Below are positions 38,225 to 46,746 of a stretch of 64,000 nucleotides of DNA, piece by piece. The notes beneath the pieces were generated by a model that saw only the letters and a list, made by a program, of their open reading frames with translations, was not told the DNA's origin and did not search any database. Every line of letters starts with the position of its first letter. The stretch's first letter is position 1. The position numbers and the translations under genes are program-made. The stretch is from NCBI GenBank assembly GCA_947372465.1, contig CANBTT010000008.1, positions 1 to 64,000 on the forward strand, read 5' to 3'. The DNA comes from Burkholderiales bacterium (GTDB lineage: Bacteria > Pseudomonadota > Gammaproteobacteria > Burkholderiales > Burkholderiaceae_C).

Positions 38225-39182
38225 TTTTAATGACTTTTTCCCATTTGGAGTAATCGGCTCTTAAGTATTGAGTGAGTTGACTGGGTGTGCCGCCCATCAA
38301 TTCAATGGACTCTTCAGCAAAGCGTTTTTTGCTGTCTTTGTTGCTCAATATTTTATTCATCTCGGCGTTGAGTCTTGCAACAACAGAGCCACTCATGGCC
38401 GGTGGCCCATACAAGCCCCACCACTGATTGGATTCAAATCCTTTGAGGCCACTTTCTGAAAGGGTGGGCACATCTGGCGTGATTTCAAGGCGATTGAGGC
38501 TGGTGACACCAATCATTTTGAGCTTGCCGGCTTTGACCATCCCGTTGACACTTGCATAGGCGGCAAACAAGGCGGTGACTTGCCCTCCAATCGTGTCTGC
38601 TACAGCGGGCGCTGCGCCTTTGTAGGGAACATGAAGCAGTGTCACCCCAGCGTATTGGTTAAAGAGCTCTCCAGTGAGGTGACTCAAGGTGCCCGATCCA
38701 TTGGAGGCAAAACTGAATTGAGAGGGCTTTGATTTGGCTTGAGCAATCAAGTCGCCGATGGTGTTGATGGACTCTTTGGGGTTGACGACCAAGACATTGG
38801 GTGATGAGCCTATCAAGACAATCGGGGTAAAGTCAGTGAAGGGGTTGTAGAGCGACTTCTCTGCCAAAAGGGGATTGATCGACATGGCACTGCTGGAGGT
38901 CAACAGCAAGGTGTATCCATCCGGTTCAGCTTTTGCTACAAAGAGGCTGCCAATGCCGCCGCCCGCGCCTGCTTTGTTTTCAACGACAAAGGGTGTTCCA
39001 AAGGCGTCGGATAATTTTTGAGTGACCAATCTGAGCACCACATCGGCCGCTCCTCCGGCTGGAAAAGGGGTGATGACGTGAACGGGATGATCGGGGTAGG
39101 CCGCGGCAAAACTGAATGCACTTGAAAGTGTCAATAGCACCCCAAGGGTGAATTGTTTATAGGGTGTGAATGGATCGGTCAT
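38202..39182 (-). CDS. Bug/TctC family periplasmic substrate-binding receptor
   Basis: The 326-residue protein has a signal peptide (FTLGVLLTLSSAFSFAAA) and the Bug pattern YPDHPVHVITPFPAGGAADV, FVVENKAGAGGGIGSLFVAK and LLHVPYKGAAPAVADTIGGQ. It begins the MmgE/PrpD operon, so its ligand is perhaps a hydroxy or tricarboxylic acid used by those enzymes; that is inference. It is divergent from the cyclase gene, with 184 bases between them. Confidence 0.9.
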   Translation of the reverse strand: MTDPFTPYKQFTLGVLLTLSSAFSFAAAYPDHPVHVITPFPAGGAADVVLRLVTQKLSDAFGTPFVVENKAGAGGGIGSLFVAKAEPDGYTLLLTSSSAMSINPLLAEKSLYNPFTDFTPIVLIGSSPNVLVVNPKESINTIGDLIAQAKSKPSQFSFASNGSGTLSHLTGELFNQYAGVTLLHVPYKGAAPAVADTIGGQVTALFAAYASVNGMVKAGKLKMIGVTSLNRLEITPDVPTLSESGLKGFESNQWWGLYGPPAMSGSVVARLNAEMNKILSNKDSKKRFAEESIELMGGTPSQLTQYLRADYSKWEKVIKNANIKNQ

Positions 39183-39366
39183 GGGGCTTTGTTCAGGGTC
39201 GGAGGTTGAGGGGCCAAGTGTTGGTAAATTTTATCTGCGGTCTTTGTCCGAATACCTCATTTGGAGATATATTTCAAGCACCATTGTAAAAATGAATACT
39301 TACACCAAAGTGGTGGCAGTGAGTCAAGTGGCCTAGGGAAAATCATAGCAAAGGAAAGCAAGGCTT

Positions 39367-40392
39367 ATGAGCAAGAGATGGCGCGTGAGGCCCGAGGGGT
39401 CGAATTGGGGAGACTTTGGCGAAGATGATCAATTTGGGCGGATGAATCTCATCACCCCCCAAAGAAGGCTTCAAGCCATGCAGGAAGTGCGCACTGGAGA
39501 GGTTTTCTGTCTCAGCTTGCCGCTGGACAAGCCGGGCGGTCAAGTGCTCAATGGGCACCGGTGTGCACCGGTCTTCAAGCCCGTGACCAACGCACAAGGG
39601 CACAAGATCTTTAATTTTGCTTTGAATGAGTTGGATCAAAGGCTCACCGATGTCTCAAGCGATGAAGCGGTGCTCTTGTACAGCCAGTACTCCACGCAGT
39701 GGGACAGTTTTTCGCACAAAGGGTCGTGGTTCGATGTGGACGGCCATGGCCAGCCGAAAAAAGTTTTTTATAACGGTTGGGACATCGTTGACGCGCAAGG
39801 TCAAGGCCTTCAAGGCGAACTCGGTGCCAAGGCCTTGTCCATTGCCAACATGGCACAAAAGGGCGTTCAGGGCCGTGGCGTGATGATCGATCTTTTTCGC
39901 CATTTTGGCCAACAAAGGGTGCATGTGAACTTGTCGATGCTTTTGTCCATCATGGACAAAGAGGGCATAGAGGTTCAAGAGGGGGACATGGTGTGCTTTC
40001 ACACAGGCCTGGATGACTTGATCATGCAAAGCCCGGTCAGTGGCCCCAATGAAACCATCAAAACGGCTTGCGCCGTCTTGGACGGTGAGGATGAGGGCAT
40101 TCTCAATTGGATCACGCAAACGGGTTTGAGTGCCATTGCTTCTGACAATTTGGCGATCGAGGCCTCTTCCACTTTAGGGGTTCGACACAATTTGGGCGAG
40201 CGAGGTGCGGTTTTGCCGCTTCATGAGCACTGCTTGTTCAAACTTGGCGTGCACTTGGGTGAGCTTTGGTATTTGAGCGAGCTCTCGAGTTGGCTGCATC
40301 AAAACCAACGCCACCGGTTTTTGTTGACCGCGCCGCCCTTGAGGTTGCCTGGTGCGGCGGGCTCGCCGGTCACGCCCATTGCAACAGTGTAG
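39367..40392 (+). CDS. Cyclase family protein (kynurenine formamidase-like)
   Basis: The 341-residue protein resembles the long form of the cyclase/metal-dependent hydrolase family. The usual HxGTHxDxPxH metal motif is not present as such; instead there is the QWDSFSHKGSWFD segment seen in this long branch. Later features are DMVCFHTGLDD, SDNLAIEAS, LPLHEHCLFKLGVHLGELW and PPLRLPGAAGSPVTPIA, all typical of the family's C-terminus. It is convergent with the alpha/beta hydrolase gene, 20 bases away. The substrate is unknown. Confidence 0.85.
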   Translation: MSKRWRVRPEGSNWGDFGEDDQFGRMNLITPQRRLQAMQEVRTGEVFCLSLPLDKPGGQVLNGHRCAPVFKPVTNAQGHKIFNFALNELDQRLTDVSSDEAVLLYSQYSTQWDSFSHKGSWFDVDGHGQPKKVFYNGWDIVDAQGQGLQGELGAKALSIANMAQKGVQGRGVMIDLFRHFGQQRVHVNLSMLLSIMDKEGIEVQEGDMVCFHTGLDDLIMQSPVSGPNETIKTACAVLDGEDEGILNWITQTGLSAIASDNLAIEASSTLGVRHNLGERGAVLPLHEHCLFKLGVHLGELWYLSELSSWLHQNQRHRFLLTAPPLRLPGAAGSPVTPIATV

Positions 40393-40412
40393 TCTCCAAG
40401 GTCTTCGTGTTC

Positions 40413-41240
40413 TTAGTGGGATTGGGCAAGAAGGAAGTCAAGGACTTGAGCGGTGCATGCTTGAACATGGGTCAGATGAATCATGTGGTACTCAGAGGGG
40501 ATGTGTTCAATGCGAATGTTTTTGATGTGCGCTTGAATCAAGGCTTCTTGATCTGCATCGGTGATTTGACCGTTGCTTGGCATGATGGCCAAGGTTGGGC
40601 AGTGGATGAGGGGCAAGAAATCCTTGGCGTTGGCACTGTTGACGAGTTCAGAGTAACGCACCAGCACCTCGGGTTGACCTTTTGCAAACTCGTCGACATA
40701 CCAGTCAATCAACTTGGGATCCGTCTCAGGTGCAAAGCGAGTCATGACGCTCGTCTCGCGGACCCAGTTTTTGATGCCCATTTTTTTCATGGCATCCAGC
40801 CTCGAGCCGTGTCCCATGGCGTAACGCGATTTCATGGCGTCACTGATGTAGACAGGGGTGGCCACCAAGATCAACGCTTTGACAAGCCTTGGGTGCAGGC
40901 TGGCCAGTGCCATGCCCAAAATCCCGCCCATGGACTCGCCGCAGTAATAAACAGGCGCTGAGCCAAGGTGATGGATCAATTGAACCAAGTCATTGACACA
41001 GTCCTGGATCGAGATGTCTTTGGCAGGGTCTTCAATGCGAGACGACTGGCCCACGCCGCGCATGTCGGCGCGAACAATTTTGAAATGTCTGCTGAGCTCT
41101 GGGATCCATCTGTACCAAAATTCGCCACTGCGTCCATTGCCGTGCTGCAAAAGGAGGGTGGGTCGGTCTTGCCAAGGATCGGTGAAATCATCCTCGCGGT
41201 AAAAAATTTCTATGTGTTTGGCAACTTGAAGTCTGGGCAT
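40413..41240 (-). CDS. Alpha/beta hydrolase
   Basis: The 275-residue protein has the oxyanion-hole region LLLQHGNGRSGEFWYRW, the nucleophile elbow CGESMGGILG with catalytic Ser, and a C-terminal His in SEYHMIHLTH. RADMRGVGQSS is the usual strand-4 loop. It is the third gene of the minus-strand group, four bases after the Bug receptor. Members include esterases, lactonases and C-C bond hydrolases. The substrate is unknown. Confidence 0.88.
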   Translation of the reverse strand: MPRLQVAKHIEIFYREDDFTDPWQDRPTLLLQHGNGRSGEFWYRWIPELSRHFKIVRADMRGVGQSSRIEDPAKDISIQDCVNDLVQLIHHLGSAPVYYCGESMGGILGMALASLHPRLVKALILVATPVYISDAMKSRYAMGHGSRLDAMKKMGIKNWVRETSVMTRFAPETDPKLIDWYVDEFAKGQPEVLVRYSELVNSANAKDFLPLIHCPTLAIMPSNGQITDADQEALIQAHIKNIRIEHIPSEYHMIHLTHVQACTAQVLDFLLAQSH

Positions 41241-41244
41241 GGGG

Positions 41245-42249
41245 TCAATCCAATGTGATTTTAATTTTTTGGCTCAGCTCCAACCACTGTTTTTTGTCGC
41301 GGTTAAAAAAGTCAGCAAATTCTTTTGGCGAGCTGCCAATGGGCGTTGCGCCATCTTTGCTCAAGCGGCTCAAGACCTCAGTGTCTTTCAAGGCTTTGGT
41401 GATTTCTAGAGAAAGCTTGCTCACAATCGCTGCAGGCGTTTTTTGCGGCACAAAGACGCCGTACCAGCCATCGACTTGGTATTTGGGGTAGCCCAGTTCC
41501 TTGATGGTCGGCACATCGGGCAAGACCTTGGAGCGGTGTTCACTGGTCACGGCCAAGACTTTTAATTTCTGTGCTCGAATCAAGGCGCCGCCGGCCAAGA
41601 GATTGTTGAGCATGGCTTGAACTTGTCCGCTGATCAAATCGTTGTTGGCCGGTGCCGCGCCTTTGTAGGGCACGTGGATGAGTTCAATGCCCGTGATGTC
41701 TTCAAGCAACTCCATCCCCAAGTGCGGGCCACTGCCCGTGCCAGAGGAGGCGTAGCTTACCTTTGCGGGGTTTTGCTTGGCGTATTCAATGAATTCTTTG
41801 AAGGTGTGGATGGGCAAATTTTGAGGAACGGTGAAAAGATAGGGGTAAAGGGCCACGAGGCTCACTGGGGCAAAATCTTGATCGGTGTTGTAGGGCAGGC
41901 TTTTATAGATCGCAGGTGCAATGGCGTGCGAGGCAATGGTCAATAAAAGGGTCAAACCGTCAGGGCTTGAATGGGCCACATAATCAGCGCCGATCACACC
42001 ATTGGCGCCAGATTTGTTCTCCACGATCACCGCTTTACCGAGTTGTTGGCTTAATTTGTTCGCCAGAGCTCTGGCAACAGCGTCTGTTCCTCCTGCTGCG
42101 GGGAAGGGCACAATCATCTTGATGGGTTTGCTGGGCCAATCCAAGGCGTCTTGGGCGTGGCTTGTGCTTGTGAGACATGCAAAGTGGATGCAGCTCAGTG
42201 CAAGGCCAAAGAATGTAAGGCGATTGACAATGTTCAGGATGGGCGGCAC
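41245..42249 (-). CDS. Bug/TctC family periplasmic substrate-binding receptor
   Basis: The 334-residue protein has a signal peptide (LTFFGLALSCIHFACL, ending near SHAQ) and the Bug motifs WPSKPIKMIVPFPAAGGTDA, VIVENKSGANGVIGADYVAH and LIHVPYKGAAPANNDLISGQ. The start codon is a GTG at 42249, supported by AGGAA about 7 bases upstream. It lies between two hydrolase genes, so it may deliver an ester or lactone type substrate. Confidence 0.9.
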   Translation of the reverse strand: MPPILNIVNRLTFFGLALSCIHFACLTSTSHAQDALDWPSKPIKMIVPFPAAGGTDAVARALANKLSQQLGKAVIVENKSGANGVIGADYVAHSSPDGLTLLLTIASHAIAPAIYKSLPYNTDQDFAPVSLVALYPYLFTVPQNLPIHTFKEFIEYAKQNPAKVSYASSGTGSGPHLGMELLEDITGIELIHVPYKGAAPANNDLISGQVQAMLNNLLAGGALIRAQKLKVLAVTSEHRSKVLPDVPTIKELGYPKYQVDGWYGVFVPQKTPAAIVSKLSLEITKALKDTEVLSRLSKDGATPIGSSPKEFADFFNRDKKQWLELSQKIKITLD

Positions 42250-42335
42250 AACAGATTCCTAGCGGGTGGGGTCAAGGCGCTTGGTTCAAAAGAAGTGGCA
42301 CGCCAAAGGTTTAAAAAAAAGAGAGGGGATGCAAC

Positions 42336-43391
42336 TCAAGGTTTGCGCAAGGGGGTTGCACGGAGCTCTTTGCTCAACTCCTGGTGCCACCATTTGGCTT
42401 GTCCTGTTGTGCCGTGGCCGGATGTTTGGTCGCTCGATGCGATCAAGTGTAAGCGCGCATTGTTGAGTTGTTGAAGCGCTGACTCGATGCGGGCGAGCTC
42501 GGGCGGATTTCTCTCATCGTCCTCGGCATTGATGATCAGCACACGGGCCTTGATGTTTTTCAAGAAAGGCTCAGGATCGTAATCGGCAGAAGACTCCCAT
42601 TGGTACAAATTGTCATTGGCATCGGCGGGCGCAGTGTCGTTCAGTTTGGCGTTGACAAACGCGTCTGCTTTTTCTCGAGTGGCACCAATTCTTTGCAAGG
42701 CTTTCGTGCCACCACTCGTGGCGATTGAGAAAAAAGCGGATGCAAACTTTAAGCTTTTGGGCTGCTCCGTGTAGTTGCCGTTGTTCCAAGTCGGGTCGTT
42801 TTTGATCGAGTCAATGATGAGCCTTCTCGTCATCCAATTTCGGCCTGACATGGCACTTGGCGTTGAGGCCAAGGGGACCAAGAGGTCCATGAAATCGGGG
42901 TACTTGATGCCCCACAGCCAAGTTTGCATGCCGCCCATGGAGTTGCCAGCCACAAGTCTCAAATGCTCAATGCCCAAGCCCTCTGTGACGAGCCTGTACT
43001 GCGCAAGCACCATGTCATCGTAGTTGTATTTGGGAAATTGTCGTTTGAGCCCATCTGAGGGTTTGCTGCTTTTTCCAACCCCAATGCTGTCAGGCAAGAC
43101 AATGAAATATTTGCTCGCATCGAGTGCTTGTCCAGGGCCAAAAAGTTCCCCTGCAAATTGATTGTTCAAGAGGGATTTGGCGCTGCCTGCTGTGCCGTGC
43201 AGCATCAAGACAGGCAAACCGCTAGGGTCTCCCACGGTCACGAAACCAAGGGTCAACTCTTTGAACACCTCACCGGTGTGAAATTTAAAGTTTTTGGCAA
43301 CCCAAGTCCGCTCAATGGCTTGGGGGTGGTTTTGTGCTTTCGCACCCAGCACATTCATCATGAGCAACACGCAAAAAATAAACCGAAACAT
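42336..43391 (-). CDS. Exported alpha/beta hydrolase, homoserine acetyltransferase-like
   Basis: The 351-residue protein has a signal peptide (FRFIFCVLLMMNVLGAKAQ), so it likely acts in the periplasm. The hydrolase core shows VLMLHGTAGSAKSLL, the elbow VAGNSMGGMQTWLWG with Ser, and a C-terminal His in DQTSGHGTTGQAKWW. This architecture resembles MetX-like hydrolases, but the signal peptide speaks against methionine synthesis. It is the first gene of the hydrolase - Bug - hydrolase group. Confidence 0.85.
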   Translation of the reverse strand: MFRFIFCVLLMMNVLGAKAQNHPQAIERTWVAKNFKFHTGEVFKELTLGFVTVGDPSGLPVLMLHGTAGSAKSLLNNQFAGELFGPGQALDASKYFIVLPDSIGVGKSSKPSDGLKRQFPKYNYDDMVLAQYRLVTEGLGIEHLRLVAGNSMGGMQTWLWGIKYPDFMDLLVPLASTPSAMSGRNWMTRRLIIDSIKNDPTWNNGNYTEQPKSLKFASAFFSIATSGGTKALQRIGATREKADAFVNAKLNDTAPADANDNLYQWESSADYDPEPFLKNIKARVLIINAEDDERNPPELARIESALQQLNNARLHLIASSDQTSGHGTTGQAKWWHQELSKELRATPLRKP

Positions 43392-43490
43392 GGGTCTTTG
43401 GGCTTTTGAGGGCCAAAAAGGTCAACAGAGCTGCTCAGTATATTTTATTTGCAAGCTTTGTGCTAGCGCTTGTGTTCTGTGCCGATGCGC

Positions 43491-43691
43491 TCAAGGCCTT
43501 AGATTGGGCTGTGCAAGGCTTGAGTCTTTGCGATTGGGTTTGATGACGGTTTGTGCAGTGAACTGTTGCATCAAGGGGCAGGGGTCATCGCTAAAGCATT
43601 GGTGCTCATTGATGCACGCGTCAAAGCCGTCTTTGGGCTGCACGTGGACTTGCGCATTGGGGCAATAGGGAAGGGTTTGTTTTTTTTGCAT
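43491..43691 (-). CDS. Small Cys-rich conserved-looking protein
   Basis: The 66-residue ORF has four Cys in LPYCPNAQVHVQPKDG and FDACINEHQCFSDDPCPL. The spacing suggests a metal-binding or redox unit. It lies 136 bases downstream of glnS on the same strand and does not overlap another gene. I have an impression of similar short proteins in related genomes but cannot name a family. The ribosome-binding site is weak. Confidence 0.5.
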   Translation of the reverse strand: MQKKQTLPYCPNAQVHVQPKDGFDACINEHQCFSDDPCPLMQQFTAQTVIKPNRKDSSLAQPNLRP

Positions 43692-43827
43692 CTTGAACTT
43701 TCAAAGCGGTCTTGCCGGTTCAATTTACTGTGAACAAGCTTTGCGGTCTTTGATAAATATCAAGCAATCAAAACAAACGATCAAGGCCTAGCCCAAGCGC
43801 AAGTGTTTTTTTAAGACTGAGAGCGTC

Positions 43828-45672
43828 TCAACTGCCGGGCGCCCAAGAGTCCTTCAAGCCCGTGATGCGATTAAAGACGGGTGACGTGCTCGTGTGGTCG
43901 ATGCGGTCACTCACAAAGTAGCCGTGACGCTCAAACTGAAAGTGCTGGTTGCCAGGCGCAGCACTCAAACTGGGCTCCACTTTGGCTTGAACAGTTCTGA
44001 GGCTTTCTGGGTTGATGGCAAGGAGGAAGTCTTTGCCGCCCGCATCGGGTTGGGGGTCGGTAAAGAGTCGGTCATAGATGCGCACTTCAGCACTCAGGGC
44101 GTCGATTTGACTTACCCACGTGATCACCCCTTTGACCTTGACGGCATTGGCGCCAGGTGTGCCGCTTTTGGTGTCTGCAATGATTTTTGCCAAGACTTCA
44201 GTCACCTCGCCTTGTTCGTTGGTGACACACCCTTCGCATTCAATCACGTAGCCGTATTTGAGTCGCACTTTGTTGCCGGGGAAAAGCCTAAAAAAGCCCT
44301 TTGGGGGTGTTTGGGCAAAATCGGATTTTTCGATCCACAGGTGGGGGGAGAACAAAAAGTCCCGCTGGCCCCATTCAGGGTGACTTGGATGCATGGGGGC
44401 AGAGACAGGGATGCTGCTCACGCCTTGCATCACCTCTTGCCAGTTGGTCAACGTCAGTTGAAGAGGTTCCAAGACGGCCATGGCTCTGGGCGCTTTGTCC
44501 TCCAAGTCTTCTCGCAGGCAGCCCTCAAGGGTGCTGTAATCAATCCAACTGTCGCTTTTTGTCACCCCAATGCGTTCGACAAAGGCGCGGATGCTCTCGG
44601 GCGTGAAGCCTCGTCTTCGAAGTCCTACAAGGGTGGGCATCCTCGGGTCATCCCAGCCGCTCACATGGCCCTCGTTCACAAGTTGAGCCAATTTTCTTTT
44701 GCTGGTGATCACGTAGCTCAAGTTCAAACGTGCGAATTCATACTGCTTAGGGGCTGGGGCGCTCAATAGACCAAGGCCAATCAGTTTGTCCAATAGCCAA
44801 TCGTAAAAGGGGCGTTGATCTTCAAACTCTAGGGTACAAAAGCTGTGTGTGATCTGTTCAAGTGCATCCTCTATCGGGTGCGCAAAGGTGTACATTGGAT
44901 AGATGCACCAACGCTCTGCGGTTCGGTGATGGTGTGCGCGACGAATGCGGTAAATGGCCGGGTCACGCATGTTCAAATTGGGAGACGCCATGTCAATTTT
45001 TGCTCGGAGCACGGCCGCTCCATCTGCCAACTCTCCATTTTTCATGGCGTCAAAGCGAGCCAAGTTCTCTTGGGGGCTTCGATCGCGAAAGGGGCTGTTG
45101 GTCCCAGGTGTAGAGAAGTCCCCACGGGTTGACCTCATTTCATCAGCACTTTGCTCATCAACATAGGCATGCCCTGACTCAATCAAGGCGACTGCGGCTT
45201 CGTGCATGAATTCGAAATAAGCGCTCGCCTCATACAGATGGGAGACCTTTTGGCCCTTGATCTCTTTGTCCCAATCAAAGCCAAGCCACTTGACCGCATC
45301 CAAAATGGAGTTGACATATTCGGTGTCTTCTTTCTCTGGGTTGGTGTCATCAAAGCGCATGTGACACACCCCATCGTAATCTTGCGCCAGGCCAAAATTG
45401 ATGCAAATGCTTTTTGCATGACCGATGTGCAAGTAGCCGTTGGGCTCAGGTGGAAAACGAGTTCGAATCGCTGCCGTGTCCAAGGGGCCTTGATCTTGGT
45501 GTGATTTAGGGCCTGGAGAGCCAACCCACTTGCGTGTGCTGTACTCGCCTTTGGCCAAATCTTGCTCAATGATTTGGCGTAAAAAGTTGCTGGGCTTTTC
45601 TTGCGTCAAGGCGGGCGCAGCAGGATGCGCGGGCGTGGGTGCTTGGTTTGGAGATGGATCTTTGGCGCTCAT
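43828..45672 (-). CDS. glnS: Glutaminyl-tRNA synthetase
   Basis: The protein of about 614 residues is a class I synthetase that charges tRNA-Gln. The signature FPPEPNGYLHIGHAKSICI contains the HIGH motif, and SYVITSKRKLAQL carries the KMSKS-equivalent loop. RFDDTNPEKEDTEYV and RRRGFTPESIRAF are also typical. A Pro/Ala-rich stretch precedes SNFLRQIIEQDLA. The start is uncertain: ATG 45672 (MSAKDPSPN) is used, ATG 45702 is possible, and the ORF-track start is a TTG. Confidence 0.96.
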   Translation of the reverse strand: MSAKDPSPNQAPTPAHPAAPALTQEKPSNFLRQIIEQDLAKGEYSTRKWVGSPGPKSHQDQGPLDTAAIRTRFPPEPNGYLHIGHAKSICINFGLAQDYDGVCHMRFDDTNPEKEDTEYVNSILDAVKWLGFDWDKEIKGQKVSHLYEASAYFEFMHEAAVALIESGHAYVDEQSADEMRSTRGDFSTPGTNSPFRDRSPQENLARFDAMKNGELADGAAVLRAKIDMASPNLNMRDPAIYRIRRAHHHRTAERWCIYPMYTFAHPIEDALEQITHSFCTLEFEDQRPFYDWLLDKLIGLGLLSAPAPKQYEFARLNLSYVITSKRKLAQLVNEGHVSGWDDPRMPTLVGLRRRGFTPESIRAFVERIGVTKSDSWIDYSTLEGCLREDLEDKAPRAMAVLEPLQLTLTNWQEVMQGVSSIPVSAPMHPSHPEWGQRDFLFSPHLWIEKSDFAQTPPKGFFRLFPGNKVRLKYGYVIECEGCVTNEQGEVTEVLAKIIADTKSGTPGANAVKVKGVITWVSQIDALSAEVRIYDRLFTDPQPDAGGKDFLLAINPESLRTVQAKVEPSLSAAPGNQHFQFERHGYFVSDRIDHTSTSPVFNRITGLKDSWAPGS

Positions 45673-45844
45673 GTCTGCGATTTTAGGCGTGTCTTGGTGC
45701 ATTAGTGCGTTCAAGAGGGCGTAAAACTATATTTTTTTGTATTCGTGCACCAAAGCTTGCACTTGCAAAGGATAATTGGCAGGCTTTGTGTGAGAAAAGA
45801 TCAAAGCAACACAAAGACTTTTGAACCAAGGATTGAGCGTGGAC

Positions 45845-46696
45845 ATGGATGTGATGCTGTTGTTAAAAGCGGCGCTGATGGGTGTCGTTGAGGGGTTGAC
45901 TGAGTTTTTACCCATTTCCTCAACGGGACACTTGGTGCTTGTGGGTTCTTTGATTGACTTCCATGACGAACGCGCCAAGGTCTTTGACATCGCCATTCAG
46001 TCGGGCGCTATTTTTGCAGTGGTGCTCGTCTTTTGGACGAAGATTAAAACAACGGTGAAGGCGCTCCCCAGATCAAGAACCGCTCAGCGCTTGACCATCA
46101 ATGTGTGCATCGCCTTTTTGCCTGCGGTCATCATGGGGCTGCTTTTTGGTCACTGGATCAAAGCGCATTTGTTCACGCCTTGGGTCGTTGCCAGCACCTT
46201 CATCGTTGGGGGTCTTGTCATTTTGTGGGTCGAAGGCTTGGGTCGCCCCAAAGCGTTGGATGAGCACCCCAATGACCGTGTTCGCGTGCTGAATGTGGAA
46301 TCCATGTCGGGTCAAGATGCGTTGAAGGTTGGACTGGTCCAGTGTTTGGCCATGTTGCCGGGTACGTCCAGATCGGGCGCCACAATCATTGGAGGCATGC
46401 TCTTGGGTTTGAGCCGGCAAGTGGCCACCGAATTTTCTTTCTTTTTGGCCATCCCCACGCTTCTCGGTGCAGGTGCCTACAGCCTTTACAAGGAAAGGGC
46501 TTTGTTGAGTTGGCACGATGCGCCGCTCTTTTTGGTGGGATTGATCGTCTCCTTTTTAAGTGCCTGGCTGTGTGTGAGGTGGTTGCTCAAATTCATCTCA
46601 ACGCACAACTTTCTCGTGTTCGCTTATTACCGCATTGCTTTTGGTGTTTTGATTTTGATCACCGCCCACTACGAGTGGGTTCTGTGGAGTCATTGA
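45845..46696 (+). CDS. uppP: Undecaprenyl-diphosphatase UppP/BacA
   Basis: The 283-residue membrane enzyme recycles the undecaprenyl carrier lipid for cell-wall synthesis and can confer bacitracin tolerance. Active-site motifs are [20 protein letters not shown] near the start and [20 protein letters not shown] in the middle. Eight or so helices are predicted. The ATG at 45845 gives [13 protein letters not shown], the family N-terminus; the ORF-track start is a TTG further up. It converges with mutS. Confidence 0.96.
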   Translation: MDVMLLLKAALMGVVEGLTEFLPISSTGHLVLVGSLIDFHDERAKVFDIAIQSGAIFAVVLVFWTKIKTTVKALPRSRTAQRLTINVCIAFLPAVIMGLLFGHWIKAHLFTPWVVASTFIVGGLVILWVEGLGRPKALDEHPNDRVRVLNVESMSGQDALKVGLVQCLAMLPGTSRSGATIIGGMLLGLSRQVATEFSFFLAIPTLLGAGAYSLYKERALLSWHDAPLFLVGLIVSFLSAWLCVRWLLKFISTHNFLVFAYYRIAFGVLILITAHYEWVLWSH

Positions 46697-46746
46697 GCGC
46701 ACACCTGCATCGCTCTGAGTGGGGGCTGCAAGCAGATGGCTGGAGC

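Noticed and set aside
39303-39315. CACCAAAGTGGTG dyad upstream of the cyclase gene
   Set aside because: Arms of 5 bp occur often by chance, and nothing else supports a regulatory site.
40266-40961. Plus-strand ORF of 231 codons overlapping the cyclase end and the hydrolase gene
   Set aside because: It is a shadow of two convergent genes with intact active-site motifs.
43894-44769. Plus-strand ORF of 291 codons opposite glnS
   Set aside because: It is antisense to a well-defined glnS and has no recognisable motif.
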